Shown here: in pieces, positions 28,738 to 37,076 of the stretch
How the letters are laid out: each line of letters opens with the position of its first letter
How positions within the stretch are numbered: position 1 is the stretch's first letter
Made by a program: the position numbers and the translations under genes
Notes under the pieces: model-generated
What the model was told of the DNA's origin: nothing
The model's database searches: none
The model's input: only the letters and a program-made list of their open reading frames with translations
NCBI GenBank assembly: GCA_031551755.1
Contig: JAVBNE010000002.1
Span: 1-64,000 of the forward strand
Length of the DNA: 64,000 nucleotides
Source of the DNA: JAVBMU01 sp031551755
GTDB lineage: Bacteria; Actinomycetota; Actinomycetes; Actinomycetales; Cellulomonadaceae
Reading direction: 5' to 3'

Positions 28738-31404
28738 CTACATCGGCCCCACAGTCAGCAGCGTCAGGACGACCGCGCCCGCCTCGTCGCTGGCCGCCAG
28801 GTCCACCGTCGCGGTGATGGCCCAGTCATGGTCACCGTTCGCGTCGTCGAGGACCTGACGGACGAACCAGGTGCCCGGCTCGATCTGCGTACCGTCCGGC
28901 GCGACGCCCGCCTCGATGATCGACACGTGCGCGGAGCTGCGGGCATCTGCCCCAACCCCGATCGCGTCGTCACCCTGGGCCACGAACAATGGGTCGAGCG
29001 CGCTGCTCCAGTCCTCGGCCGTCCACCCGTCGCCCAGCGCCGCGAGCGCGGCGTAGTCCTCGCGGGCGGCGAGCTCCACCCGGCGGAAGAGTGCGTTGCG
29101 GATCAGCCGCCGAAAGGACCGGGGGTTGCCGGTCAGCGGACGCGCGGGCTCCTCGCTTCCCGGCGCACCCACCTCCGGGTCGATGTCGTCGGCATCGTCG
29201 TCGACCGGCCGGGCGAGCCGTTCCCATTCGTCGAGCAGGGAGGAGTCGACACCGCGCACCAGCTCGCCGAGCCATTCGGTGATCTCCTGCACCTCCTCGG
29301 TGCGGTGGTCCTCGGCGACCGTCTGCCGCATCGCCCGGTAGGCGTCGGCCAGGTACCGCAGGACCACGCCCTCGGTGCGTTCGAGACCGTAGAGGGAGAC
29401 GAACTCGGTGAAGGTCGTCGCCCGTTCGATCATGTCGCGTACCACCGACTTGGGGTTCGGTTCGGCGTCGGCCACCCACGGGTTGCTGCGCTTGTACATG
29501 GCGAACGCCGGTTCCAGCACCGCCGCGAGCGGTTTCGGCCACGAGACGTCCTCCAGCATGGCCATGCGTTCGTCGTACTCGTAGCCTTCGGCCTTCATGG
29601 CGGCCACGGCCTCCCCGCGGGCCTTGTTCTGCTGGGCCATGAGTACCTGACGGGGGTCGTCGAGGGTGGCCTCGATGACAGAGACGACGTCGAGGGCGTG
29701 CGTGGGGGAGTGCACGTCGAGCAGGTCGAGGGCGGCCAATGCGAACGGGGACAGCGGCTGGTTCAGGGCGAAGTCCCGCGGCAGGTCGACGGTCAAGCGC
29801 ACCCGGGGACGAACAGAGCCGTCGGGATCGGTGACGCGGTCCTTGACGACGATGCCGGCGACCCGCAGTGAGCGGTAGATCCGGAAGACCTGGCGGATGT
29901 GCTCGGCCCGTTGGGCATCGCTGTCGTGGTTGGCCGCCAGGAGGTGTCGCATGGCCTCGATCGGGTCCGCACCGGATTCCGTGCGGGCCAGCACGTTCAG
30001 CACCATCGCGTGGCTCACCGTGAAATGGCTGCTGAGCGGCTCGGGATCGGCGTCTCGCAGGCGCTCGAACGTCGCGTCGGTCCAGTTCACCGACCCCTGC
30101 GGCGCTTTCTTGCGCACGATCTTCTTGAGCTTCTTCGGGTCGTCGCCGGCCTTCGCGAGGAGCTTGCGGTTCTCGATGACGTGGTCGGGGGCCATCACCA
30201 GCACCTCGCCGACGGTGTCGTACCCGGCCCGGCCGGCGCGGCCGGCGATCTGGTGGAACTCGCGGGCCGACAGGTGGCGCATGCGCTCGCCGTCGAATTT
30301 CACCAGGCTCGTGAGTAGAACCGTGCGGATGGGCACGTTGATGCCGACCCCGAGGGTATCCGTCCCGCAGACGACCTTGAGCAGCCCCGCTTGGGTGAGC
30401 CGCTCGACCACCCGACGGTACTTCGGCAGCATCCCGGCGTGGTGGACGCCGACGCCGTGGCGCAGGAACTTGCTCAGTGTCTTGCCGAATCCGGTGCCGA
30501 ACCGGAAGTCCCCGAGTTCGGCGGCGATGGCGTCCTTCTCCGCCCGCGAGGCGACGTTCATGCTCAGGAGTGCCTGGGCGCGGGCGATGGCGTCCTTCTG
30601 CGTGAAGTGCACGACGTAGACGGGTGCCCGGTGGGTGGTCACTAGCTCCTCGATCACCTCGGCGAGCGGCTCGACGACGTAGCTGAACGTGAGCGGGACC
30701 GGACGCTGCGCGCTGCTCACTTCCGCGACGAGACGCCCGCTGCGGGTACTCAGGTCTTCGACGAACATCGAGGTGTCGCCGAGGGTGGCCGACATCAGGA
30801 GCATTTGGGTATCCGGCAGCTCCAGGAGGGGGACCTGCCAGGCCCAGCCGCGTTGTGGGTCGGCGTAGAAGTGGAACTCGTCCATCACGACCTGGGCGAT
30901 GGCCTCCGTGCCAGTGCGGGTTCCACCGTCGCGCAGCGCGATATTCGCCAGAATCTCGGCCGTGCAGCAGATGATCGGCGCGTCGGCGTTGACTGCGGAG
31001 TCGCCGGTCATCATGCCGACGTTCGTGGAGCCGAAGGCGGCGACCAGCGCGAAGAACTTCTCCGAGACCAGCGCCTTCAGCGGCGCCGTGTAGTACGTGC
31101 GACCGCCGTGGCCGGAGCGGTAGGCGGCCAGTGCCGCGAACTGTGCGCCCATGGCCACGAGGGACTTCCCGGAGCCGGTGGGCGTCGACAAGATGACGTG
31201 GGAGCCCGTCAGGAGCTCGATGAGCGCCTCACTTTGGTGCGGGTAGAGCTCCAGCCCTTGTGCGGTGGCCCAGGTGGCGAAGCCGTCGAAGAGCGCGTCC
31301 GGGTCGGGCGCAGTGCCGGTGGGGGCGGGCAGGTGGGCCAGCAGGGTCGCCCGGCCGGTCGCAGGGGCGGCGTCCGGGGCCTGATCGATGGTCACGGTGC
31401 CCAT
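28738..31404 (-). CDS. DEAD/DEAH helicase with DUF3516 domain (Ski2-like)
   Basis: 888 aa. Walker A 'STPTGSGKSLVA' near residue 75, motif II 'VVMDEFHFY', motif III 'LMSATLGD', helicase C-domain 'GTDTLGVGINVP' and motif VI 'HQIAGRAGRAG'. The C-terminal ~400 residues are the actinobacterial DUF3516 domain. It resembles the Ski2/Mtr4 RNA-helicase class, so a role in RNA processing or turnover is inferred from homology. Transcribed alone on the reverse strand. Start ATG 31404 has a -10-like CAGGCT six bases upstream. Confidence 0.9.
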   Translation of the reverse strand: MGTVTIDQAPDAAPATGRATLLAHLPAPTGTAPDPDALFDGFATWATAQGLELYPHQSEALIELLTGSHVILSTPTGSGKSLVAMGAQFAALAAYRSGHGGRTYYTAPLKALVSEKFFALVAAFGSTNVGMMTGDSAVNADAPIICCTAEILANIALRDGGTRTGTEAIAQVVMDEFHFYADPQRGWAWQVPLLELPDTQMLLMSATLGDTSMFVEDLSTRSGRLVAEVSSAQRPVPLTFSYVVEPLAEVIEELVTTHRAPVYVVHFTQKDAIARAQALLSMNVASRAEKDAIAAELGDFRFGTGFGKTLSKFLRHGVGVHHAGMLPKYRRVVERLTQAGLLKVVCGTDTLGVGINVPIRTVLLTSLVKFDGERMRHLSAREFHQIAGRAGRAGYDTVGEVLVMAPDHVIENRKLLAKAGDDPKKLKKIVRKKAPQGSVNWTDATFERLRDADPEPLSSHFTVSHAMVLNVLARTESGADPIEAMRHLLAANHDSDAQRAEHIRQVFRIYRSLRVAGIVVKDRVTDPDGSVRPRVRLTVDLPRDFALNQPLSPFALAALDLLDVHSPTHALDVVSVIEATLDDPRQVLMAQQNKARGEAVAAMKAEGYEYDERMAMLEDVSWPKPLAAVLEPAFAMYKRSNPWVADAEPNPKSVVRDMIERATTFTEFVSLYGLERTEGVVLRYLADAYRAMRQTVAEDHRTEEVQEITEWLGELVRGVDSSLLDEWERLARPVDDDADDIDPEVGAPGSEEPARPLTGNPRSFRRLIRNALFRRVELAAREDYAALAALGDGWTAEDWSSALDPLFVAQGDDAIGVGADARSSAHVSIIEAGVAPDGTQIEPGTWFVRQVLDDANGDHDWAITATVDLAASDEAGAVVLTLLTVGPM

Positions 31405-31500
31405 TCTCGCAGCCTGTTGTGGGCAGACTCCGGCGTCAACGGCCGTGGGCCGCCCCGGCAGATGCCGGGACGGCCCACACGCGTTCGGGTCGCGCAGTCC

Positions 31501-32556
31501 TCAGTTGGCGAGGATCCGCTCCTCGTAGACCTGCTCGTCGGGCACACCACGCTCGACGGCTGCCGCACGGGCCGCGGTGAGGAAGCCCGGGGAACCACAG
31601 AGGTAGATATCCGGTCGCTCGGCGCCTTCCGCGAGTGCGTCGAGCTCGGTTATCAGGACCTCGACGGCGTTGCCGACCGGGCCGTCCCAGGAGTCGTCGG
31701 GTTCGACGACGGGAACGAAGGTCCGCAACGCCGGCAGTTCGGCGCGGAGCTTGGCCAGCTCATCGGTCGCGAAGACCTCGCCGGGGTGGTTCACCCCGAG
31801 GATGAGCATGCACTCCTGCGGGTCTCCCCACTCCGCCATGCGGCGCAGCATCGACACCAGCGGCGCCAACCCAGTCCCGCCACAGACGAACCACCGGGGC
31901 CGCAGGCCGTTCTCCTGGAGGGTGAATGCGCCCTGCGGGCCAGACAGCTTCAGCTCGTCGCCGAGGGCAGCCCGGCTGCGGGCGTACTCGGAGAAGTAGC
32001 CACCCGGCCGCAGCTTGACCATGAACTCGGCGAGGCCGTCCCAGTTTCCGGTGTTCGAGAACGAGTAGGCACGTGCTGCCTCGCCACCGGGTGGGGTCAG
32101 CTCGGCGAACTGGCCGGCGTCGAACTGCATGGCGGTACCGAGATCGTCCGGCGTGACCTGCAGGACGAACCGCACGACGTCGCCCGGCCACCGGTCCAAT
32201 TCCACGATGGTCGCGGCGCGCTCGGGCACCCCGCCGTCGAGAATCCGGGAACGCTCGTAGGGCAACTCGATCGTCACATCGCTGGTCGGGGTCGCGCAGC
32301 AGAGCAGGGTCTCACCGGCGGCCTCGGCGGCCGCGTCGAGGGCATCCGCCGCGTGGTCGCCCAACTCCACCGTGCCGTCGACCACCTTGGCGTGGCAGAC
32401 ACCGCAGGTTCCCTTCTTGCACAGGGAGACCAGGGTCGAACCCGCGGCGGCGGCACCGTCGAGGATGCTCGTGCCGGGCTCGACCGTGAAGACCAGCTCC
32501 ACCCCGTCCGCCGTGCGGGCGACGATCTGCCGCCCGCACGGGTTCTGGTCGGTCAA
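31501..32556 (-). CDS. hcr: Hybrid-cluster protein reductase (ferredoxin-FAD-NAD)
   Basis: 351 aa from TTG 32556, one base after the hcp stop; a longer frame to 32634 is possible but overlaps hcp. An N-terminal plant-type [2Fe-2S] domain carries Cys46, Cys51, Cys54 and Cys86 ('SLCKKGTCGVCHAKV'). It is followed by the FAD domain ('RAYSFSNTG') and the NAD domain ('FVCGGTGLAPLVSMLRRM', C-terminal 'YLCGSPGFLTAA'). E. coli Hcr has the ferredoxin at the C-terminus, so the domain order is reversed here. It should pass electrons from NADH to Hcp. Confidence 0.85.
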   Translation of the reverse strand: MTDQNPCGRQIVARTADGVELVFTVEPGTSILDGAAAAGSTLVSLCKKGTCGVCHAKVVDGTVELGDHAADALDAAAEAAGETLLCCATPTSDVTIELPYERSRILDGGVPERAATIVELDRWPGDVVRFVLQVTPDDLGTAMQFDAGQFAELTPPGGEAARAYSFSNTGNWDGLAEFMVKLRPGGYFSEYARSRAALGDELKLSGPQGAFTLQENGLRPRWFVCGGTGLAPLVSMLRRMAEWGDPQECMLILGVNHPGEVFATDELAKLRAELPALRTFVPVVEPDDSWDGPVGNAVEVLITELDALAEGAERPDIYLCGSPGFLTAARAAAVERGVPDEQVYEERILAN

Positions 32557-32557
32557 C

Positions 32558-34204
32558 TCAGGCAGCCGATCCGGCCATGGCGGCCTCGATGTCGGCCTTC
32601 GGGTCACCGATCGGGCTGATGCCGTAGGTGTCAACGAGCACCTGAAGCACCGCCGGGGTGATGTAGGCGGGCAGGGTCGGGCCGAGCTTGATGTTGCGGA
32701 TACCCAGGGCGAGCAGGGTCAGCAGCACGGCCGTGGCCTTCTGCTCGAACCAGGAGATCACCAGCGACAGCGGCAGGTCGTTCACGCCGCAGTCGAAGGC
32801 ATCGGCGAGGGCCAAAGCGATCTGGATCGCTGAGTAGCTGTCGTTGCACTGGCCCACGTCGAGCAGGCGGGGGATGCCGCCGATGTCGCCGAAGTCGCGG
32901 TCGTTGAACCGGTACTTGGCGCAGCCCAGGGTGAGGATCGCGGTGCTGTCAGGGACGTTCTCCGCGAAGTCGGTGTAGTAGTTGCGGCCCGGCGCGGCGC
33001 CGTCGCAACCACCGATGAGGAAGAACCGGGTCAGGTCGCCGGCCTTCACGGCCTCGATCACCTTGTCGGCGACTGACATGACGGCGGCGTGACCGAAGCC
33101 GATCATGATCCGCTTTTCGTCGTCCTCGGCGGCATCGGGCAGGGCACGGGCGGCTTGGACGAGCTGTGTGAAGTCGTGCTCCAGATGCCGGACACCGGGC
33201 CAGCCCACCGGGCCGGTGGTGAAGATCCGCTGCCGGTACTGCGGCTGAGGCTCGATGATGCAGTTCGAGGTCATCAGGATCGCACCGGGGAAGGTCGCGA
33301 AGTCCGTCTGCTGGTCCTGCCAGGCGCCACCGAAGTTGCCGACGAGGTGCGGATACTTCTTCAGTCCCGGGTAGGCGTTGGCCGGCAGCAGTTCACCGTG
33401 GGTGTAGACGTTGACGCCGGTGCCCTCGGTGGCCTTGAGCACGGCCTCGAGGTCGCGCATGTCGTGGCCGGAGACCAGGATCGACTTGCCGGCGGTCAAC
33501 GTGGTGCGGACCAGCGTGGGCTCGGGGCTACCGAAGGTGCCGGTGTTCGCGGCGTCGAGCAGCGCCATCACCTTGAGGTTGATCTTGCCCAGCCCGAGCG
33601 CGTGGGACAGCAGGGCGTCCATGTCGGTCGGCTTGGTCGCGAGGAAGTCGAGTTCCTCCTCGACGCCTTCGTAGACCTCGGCGCTCGACTCGCCCAGCAC
33701 TTGAGCGTGGTGGGCGTAGGCGGCGACGCCCTTGAGGCCGTAGAGGTTCAGTGCCCGCAGGCCGACGATGTCATCGCTGACGGTGGCGTCCAGAACGCCG
33801 ACAGACTTGGCCTGGACCAGGAGCTCGGACATAGTGGTGGCCGGCACGAACTGTGCCGGGCCGGTGGGCTGCTCGGCGTTGGCGCCGGCAGCGGCCTCGT
33901 AGGCGGCGCGTAGGCGGTCGCGGTGCTCGGCGGCCTGGGCGATCATCGGGACGAACCGGCTGGCGTTGAAGTTCACGTTCGTCAGCGTCGTGAACAGGGA
34001 GAAGAGGATGAACTCATCCGCGTCCTTGTCCTGAACACCCACCGCGCGTGCCCGCATGGCGTACTGGCCGATGCCCTGCACGACGTAGATGAGAAGGTCC
34101 TGCAGATCCGCTGTGGGCTGGTCCTTGCCGCAGATGCCGACCGTGGTCGCGCAACCGGGTACGGCGCCGGAACGATCGGTCTGTTCACACTGGAAACAGA
34201 ACAT
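32558..34204 (-). CDS. hcp: Hybrid cluster protein (hydroxylamine/NO reductase)
   Basis: 548 aa. N-terminal cysteines Cys3-x2-Cys6-x11-Cys18-x6-Cys25 give the class II spacing of facultative anaerobes such as E. coli. The hybrid-cluster ligands appear later, e.g. 'LTLGCAKYRFNDRDFG' and 'GQCNDSYSAIQIALAL'. Hcp reduces nitric oxide or hydroxylamine and protects against nitrosative stress in anoxic cells. GAAAGGA precedes ATG 34204. Hcr follows directly. A Crp/Fnr-family gene is immediately upstream, and its likely operator lies between them. Confidence 0.95.
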   Translation of the reverse strand: MFCFQCEQTDRSGAVPGCATTVGICGKDQPTADLQDLLIYVVQGIGQYAMRARAVGVQDKDADEFILFSLFTTLTNVNFNASRFVPMIAQAAEHRDRLRAAYEAAAGANAEQPTGPAQFVPATTMSELLVQAKSVGVLDATVSDDIVGLRALNLYGLKGVAAYAHHAQVLGESSAEVYEGVEEELDFLATKPTDMDALLSHALGLGKINLKVMALLDAANTGTFGSPEPTLVRTTLTAGKSILVSGHDMRDLEAVLKATEGTGVNVYTHGELLPANAYPGLKKYPHLVGNFGGAWQDQQTDFATFPGAILMTSNCIIEPQPQYRQRIFTTGPVGWPGVRHLEHDFTQLVQAARALPDAAEDDEKRIMIGFGHAAVMSVADKVIEAVKAGDLTRFFLIGGCDGAAPGRNYYTDFAENVPDSTAILTLGCAKYRFNDRDFGDIGGIPRLLDVGQCNDSYSAIQIALALADAFDCGVNDLPLSLVISWFEQKATAVLLTLLALGIRNIKLGPTLPAYITPAVLQVLVDTYGISPIGDPKADIEAAMAGSAA

Positions 34205-34256
34205 GGGTGTCCTTTCACCTCGGGCCGCGCAGGTTTGCGACAGCCTTCACAAGCCG

Positions 34257-34300
34257 ACGCTAGACCGCGCCGGGTTCGTGCGCCTTGACCGAAGTCAAGG
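34257..34300 (-). promoter_or_regulatory. hcp promoter with Crp/Fnr-type operator at -41.5
   Basis: Palindrome CCTTGAC-CGAA-GTCAAGG (34283-34300), an Fnr-like half-site pair (TTGAC/GTCAA instead of TTGAT/ATCAA). Downstream on the reverse strand, -10 TAGCGT occupies 34262-34257, putting the start near 34250. The palindrome centre (34291.5) is then at about -41.5, the class II activator position. No separate -35 is visible, as expected for an activated promoter. Confidence 0.75.
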
Positions 34301-34305
34301 GTCTT

Positions 34306-35013
34306 TCAGCTCGCTTGATTCGCTGACACGACATCGAGTTCAGCGGCCAGGGCGGCTGGGTTCCGGATGATGATCGAGCGTCCACGGACGACGACTTGTC
34401 CGCGTTCGGAAAGCCGTCGCAGCGCCCGTGAGAAGCTCTCCGGCGTCAACGACAGCCGGTCTGCAACGACGTGTTTGGCGTCCTCCAGGGCGATGTGTAC
34501 TGGGTGACTCGGCCGGGGCGTCGGGCATTGCCGGAGTAGGTACTCGCAGACCCGGCTCGCTGCCGACTCCAGCGTCAGTGCCGCGACGTCGGCGATGAGC
34601 CGGTGGTTGCGCATTGAGAGGTTCGCCAACAAACGCCGCGCGGTGCGCGGGTCGCGGGCGAGCATGGCGTTGACCATCGCGGAGGAGATGAAGTACAACT
34701 CGGCTTCGGTCAGCGCCGTGGCCGTCACGGGGTACGGCTGTTCGAGGAAGACGACCGCCTCGCCGAAGGTCTCGCCCTCGCCGATGATCTCCACCGTCGT
34801 GGTGGCGCCGGCGCGGGCGCCGACGGTCAGGCGGACCCGGCCGCTACGGACGTAGTAGAAGCCGGTGGAGACATCCCCTTGCCGGAAGAGGATCTCGTCA
34901 CGTTGGAGGTCGACTCGCGCGTTGGTCCGCACCGCCTCACCGGCCGCTGTGAAGTCGACGCCCGTGAAGACGGGCACCTCGGCAAGCAGTGCGGGGTCCA
35001 GCGGTCGGCGCAA
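34306..35013 (-). CDS. Crp/Fnr family transcriptional regulator
   Basis: 235 aa. Cyclic-nucleotide-type sensor domain (~15-130, 'GEGETFGEAVVFLEQPYPVTA'), a dimerisation helix, and a winged HTH at ~175-220 ('ADRLSLTPESFSRALRRLSERGQV'). The N-terminal cysteines of true FNR are absent, so it is closer to DNR/HcpR-type sensors. TTG 35013 is preceded by GAGGAG. It lies just upstream of hcp and likely activates it under nitrosative or anoxic conditions through the palindrome at 34283-34300. The ligand is unknown. Confidence 0.88.
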   Translation of the reverse strand: MRRPLDPALLAEVPVFTGVDFTAAGEAVRTNARVDLQRDEILFRQGDVSTGFYYVRSGRVRLTVGARAGATTTVEIIGEGETFGEAVVFLEQPYPVTATALTEAELYFISSAMVNAMLARDPRTARRLLANLSMRNHRLIADVAALTLESAASRVCEYLLRQCPTPRPSHPVHIALEDAKHVVADRLSLTPESFSRALRRLSERGQVVVRGRSIIIRNPAALAAELDVVSANQAS

Positions 35014-35047
35014 TTCTGACTCCTCGTCATCAAGATCGGCAGAACCG

Positions 35048-35053
35048 ACCTTA
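35048..35053 (-). promoter_or_regulatory. Crp/Fnr regulator promoter -10
   Basis: Reverse strand TAAGGT, predicted start near 35041, leaving a ~28-base leader with a GAGGAG site before TTG 35013. Confidence 0.45.
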
Positions 35054-35071
35054 GCGCGCCCACGCGAAGGA

Positions 35072-36073
35072 TCAGAACGGCGATACCCTGCGCGGCGGGG
35101 GGAACATCTCGTTCAGCTCCGCCAACTCCGCAGGCGACGGTGACCAGCTGGCGGCCGCGGCATTCTGCCGCACCTGTTCCGGACGGGTCGCCCCAGCGAT
35201 CACGCTGCTCACCTCGGGATGGGACAGCAGCCACCCGAAGGCCACCTCGATCTCGGTGATCCCACGGTCTTCGCAGAACTGGCGCAACCGCCGCAGGGAC
35301 TCCCAAGGAGCGGATTCCAGCAGTTGCGGTTTCGAATGCACCAGCCGGGCGTCCTCGGGTCGGTCGCCCCGGGTGTATTTGCCGGTCAGCAACCCATTGG
35401 CCAGTGGGAAGTACGGAAGGACGCCGAGCCCGTAGGCGTGTGCGGCGGGCAGTACCTCCAGTTCGGCGCCACGGTCGATCAGGTTGTACTCGTTCTGCGC
35501 GGAGATGAACCGCGAGCCGCCGGCGGCCCGTGCGGTGAACTCGGCCTCCGCGATCTGCCAGCCGGCCCGGTTCGAGTGACCGATGTACCGGACCTTGCCC
35601 GCCCGCACGACATCGTCCAGGGCAGCCAGTGTTTCCTCGATGGGGGTGAGGTCGTCGGGGGAATGGAACTGGTAAAGGTCGATCCAGTCGGTGCCGAGCC
35701 GCCGCAATGAGTTCTCGACGGCCCGGATGATGTACCGCCGCGACCCACGTGCGTTGAAGTCCCGTCCGAAGCGGGCGCCCATCGCCATGCCGAATTTCGT
35801 GGCCAGGATGACGTCGTCACGGCGGCTGCCCAGCGCTTGGCCGAGCAGTTCTTCGCTGAGGCCCGGGCGGGCACCGTAGACATCGGCGGTGTCGAAGAAG
35901 CAGATGCCCGCGTCGAGGGCGGCGTCGATGAGTGCCTGGGTCCCTTCGGCAGTGGCGGTGGCGGTGTTCGCGCGACCGAGGTTGTTGCAGCCGAGGCCGA
36001 TTGCCGACAACGCCAATCCAGAGCGACCCAGACGGCGCAGTGCGGGGGCGGTGGTGGAGGTGGGTTTGCCCAT
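35072..36073 (-). CDS. Aldo/keto reductase
   Basis: 333 aa AKR barrel. Catalytic residues are the Asp/Tyr of 'FFDTADVYGARPGLSEELLG', the Lys of 'VILATKFGMAMG' and the His of 'YQFHSPDD'. The C-terminal NADPH-binding segment is 'VIAGATRPEQVRQNAAA'. It resembles the AKR11/AKR12-type general oxidoreductases; substrate unknown. A -10-like TAGAGT lies eight bases upstream of ATG 36073. Its stop is about 60 bases from the start of the Crp/Fnr regulator, on the same strand. Confidence 0.9.
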   Translation of the reverse strand: MGKPTSTTAPALRRLGRSGLALSAIGLGCNNLGRANTATATAEGTQALIDAALDAGICFFDTADVYGARPGLSEELLGQALGSRRDDVILATKFGMAMGARFGRDFNARGSRRYIIRAVENSLRRLGTDWIDLYQFHSPDDLTPIEETLAALDDVVRAGKVRYIGHSNRAGWQIAEAEFTARAAGGSRFISAQNEYNLIDRGAELEVLPAAHAYGLGVLPYFPLANGLLTGKYTRGDRPEDARLVHSKPQLLESAPWESLRRLRQFCEDRGITEIEVAFGWLLSHPEVSSVIAGATRPEQVRQNAAAASWSPSPAELAELNEMFPPPRRVSPF

Positions 36074-36201
36074 GGCTACCGACTCTACGGGTGATGCCCA
36101 GAATGCGAGCCAGACGCCGCCTACGACTGGCTAGCTCGGATCATGGCACACAATGCGGTTCGCGGTGCGGCGAGGTGCCGACGCGCCGAGCGGCCGGTGG
36201 C

Positions 36202-36207
36202 TACGCT
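36202..36207 (+). promoter_or_regulatory. FAH-family gene promoter -10, leaderless
   Basis: TACGCT ends seven bases before GTG 36215. It argues for this internal GTG as the true start and against the longer frame beginning at 36143. Confidence 0.5.
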
Positions 36208-36214
36208 GGCCCCC

Positions 36215-36997
36215 GTGCGCATCGCTCGATTCACGACGGGAAATGACCCGCGCTATGCCCTGGTCCAGCACGAGGAGGACCGTACCTTCTTGGCGGTTCT
36301 GACCGGTGACCCCCTCAGCACCCCGGTGGCGCCGACCGGTGAACGCATCGAACTCGGCGACGGTGTCCGGCTTCTGGCGCCGGTGATCCCCCGATCCAAG
36401 ATCGTGGCGGTGGGCCGCAACTATCCGGATCACGCCAAGGAGATGGGCACCGAGCTGCCCTCGCGCCCGCTGTTGTTCTTCAAGCCGAACACCGCTGTCA
36501 TCGGGCCGGACGACCCGATCGTGGCACCCGGGTTCTCCCGGGAGATCAGCTACGAGGCGGAGCTTGCCGTCGTGATCGGCAGGATCGCCAAGGGAATCAG
36601 CCCGGAGGGTGCCGCGAGCGTGATCCTCGGGTACACGGTGGCCAACGACGTGACGGCGCGCGATGCCCAGCGAACCGATGGGCAGTGGGCGCGAGCGAAG
36701 GGCTTCGACACCTCCTGCCCGCTGGGTCCGTGGATCGACACGGACCTGGACCCCTCGGATGTCGGGGTGCGCTCGCGGGTCAACGGTGAGCCGCGCCAGG
36801 ATGGGCGGACCTCCGACCTCGTCTTCGACGTGCCCTACCTCATCTCCTACATCACTGAGTCCATCACCCTGCTGCCCGGCGACGTGGTGCTGACCGGTAC
36901 TCCGGCCGGCGTCGGGAAGGTCGACGACGGAGACCGGATCGAGTGCGAGGTCGAGGGGATCGGGGTGCTGTCCAACCCGGTGGTCCGCCGCGACTGA
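36215..36997 (+). CDS. Fumarylacetoacetate hydrolase family protein
   Basis: 260 aa. 'KIVAVGRNYPDHAKEMG' and the metal-binding Glu-Glu-Asp set ('SYEAELAVVIG', 'NDVTARDAQ') define the FAH fold; 'LLPGDVVLTGTPAGVG' is the C-terminal signature. Members act as acylpyruvases, oxaloacetate decarboxylases or isomerases; substrate not predictable. The pairing of an FAH gene with gltX is conserved in Actinobacteria (Rv2993c/gltS in M. tuberculosis). Start GTG 36215 from the promoter and the typical N-terminus 'RIARF'. Confidence 0.88.
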   Translation: MRIARFTTGNDPRYALVQHEEDRTFLAVLTGDPLSTPVAPTGERIELGDGVRLLAPVIPRSKIVAVGRNYPDHAKEMGTELPSRPLLFFKPNTAVIGPDDPIVAPGFSREISYEAELAVVIGRIAKGISPEGAASVILGYTVANDVTARDAQRTDGQWARAKGFDTSCPLGPWIDTDLDPSDVGVRSRVNGEPRQDGRTSDLVFDVPYLISYITESITLLPGDVVLTGTPAGVGKVDDGDRIECEVEGIGVLSNPVVRRD

Positions 36998-37064
36998 GGC
37001 GCGTCCACCTGTGGCCGCACTGGTCGCTGAGCGTCGCGCAACCGGTCGCATTCGATGCGCCGGA

Positions 37065-37070
37065 TAGGCT
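37065..37070 (+). promoter_or_regulatory. gltX promoter -10, leaderless
   Basis: TAGGCT ends six bases before GTG 37077, so gltX is probably translated from a leaderless mRNA beginning at this GTG and not at the GTG at 37071. Confidence 0.5.
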
Positions 37071-37076
37071 GTGGCG

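Noticed and set aside
28414..29871. 485-aa forward frame over the VIT and helicase genes
   Set aside because: Antisense shadow of the helicase C-terminus; wrong-frame composition.
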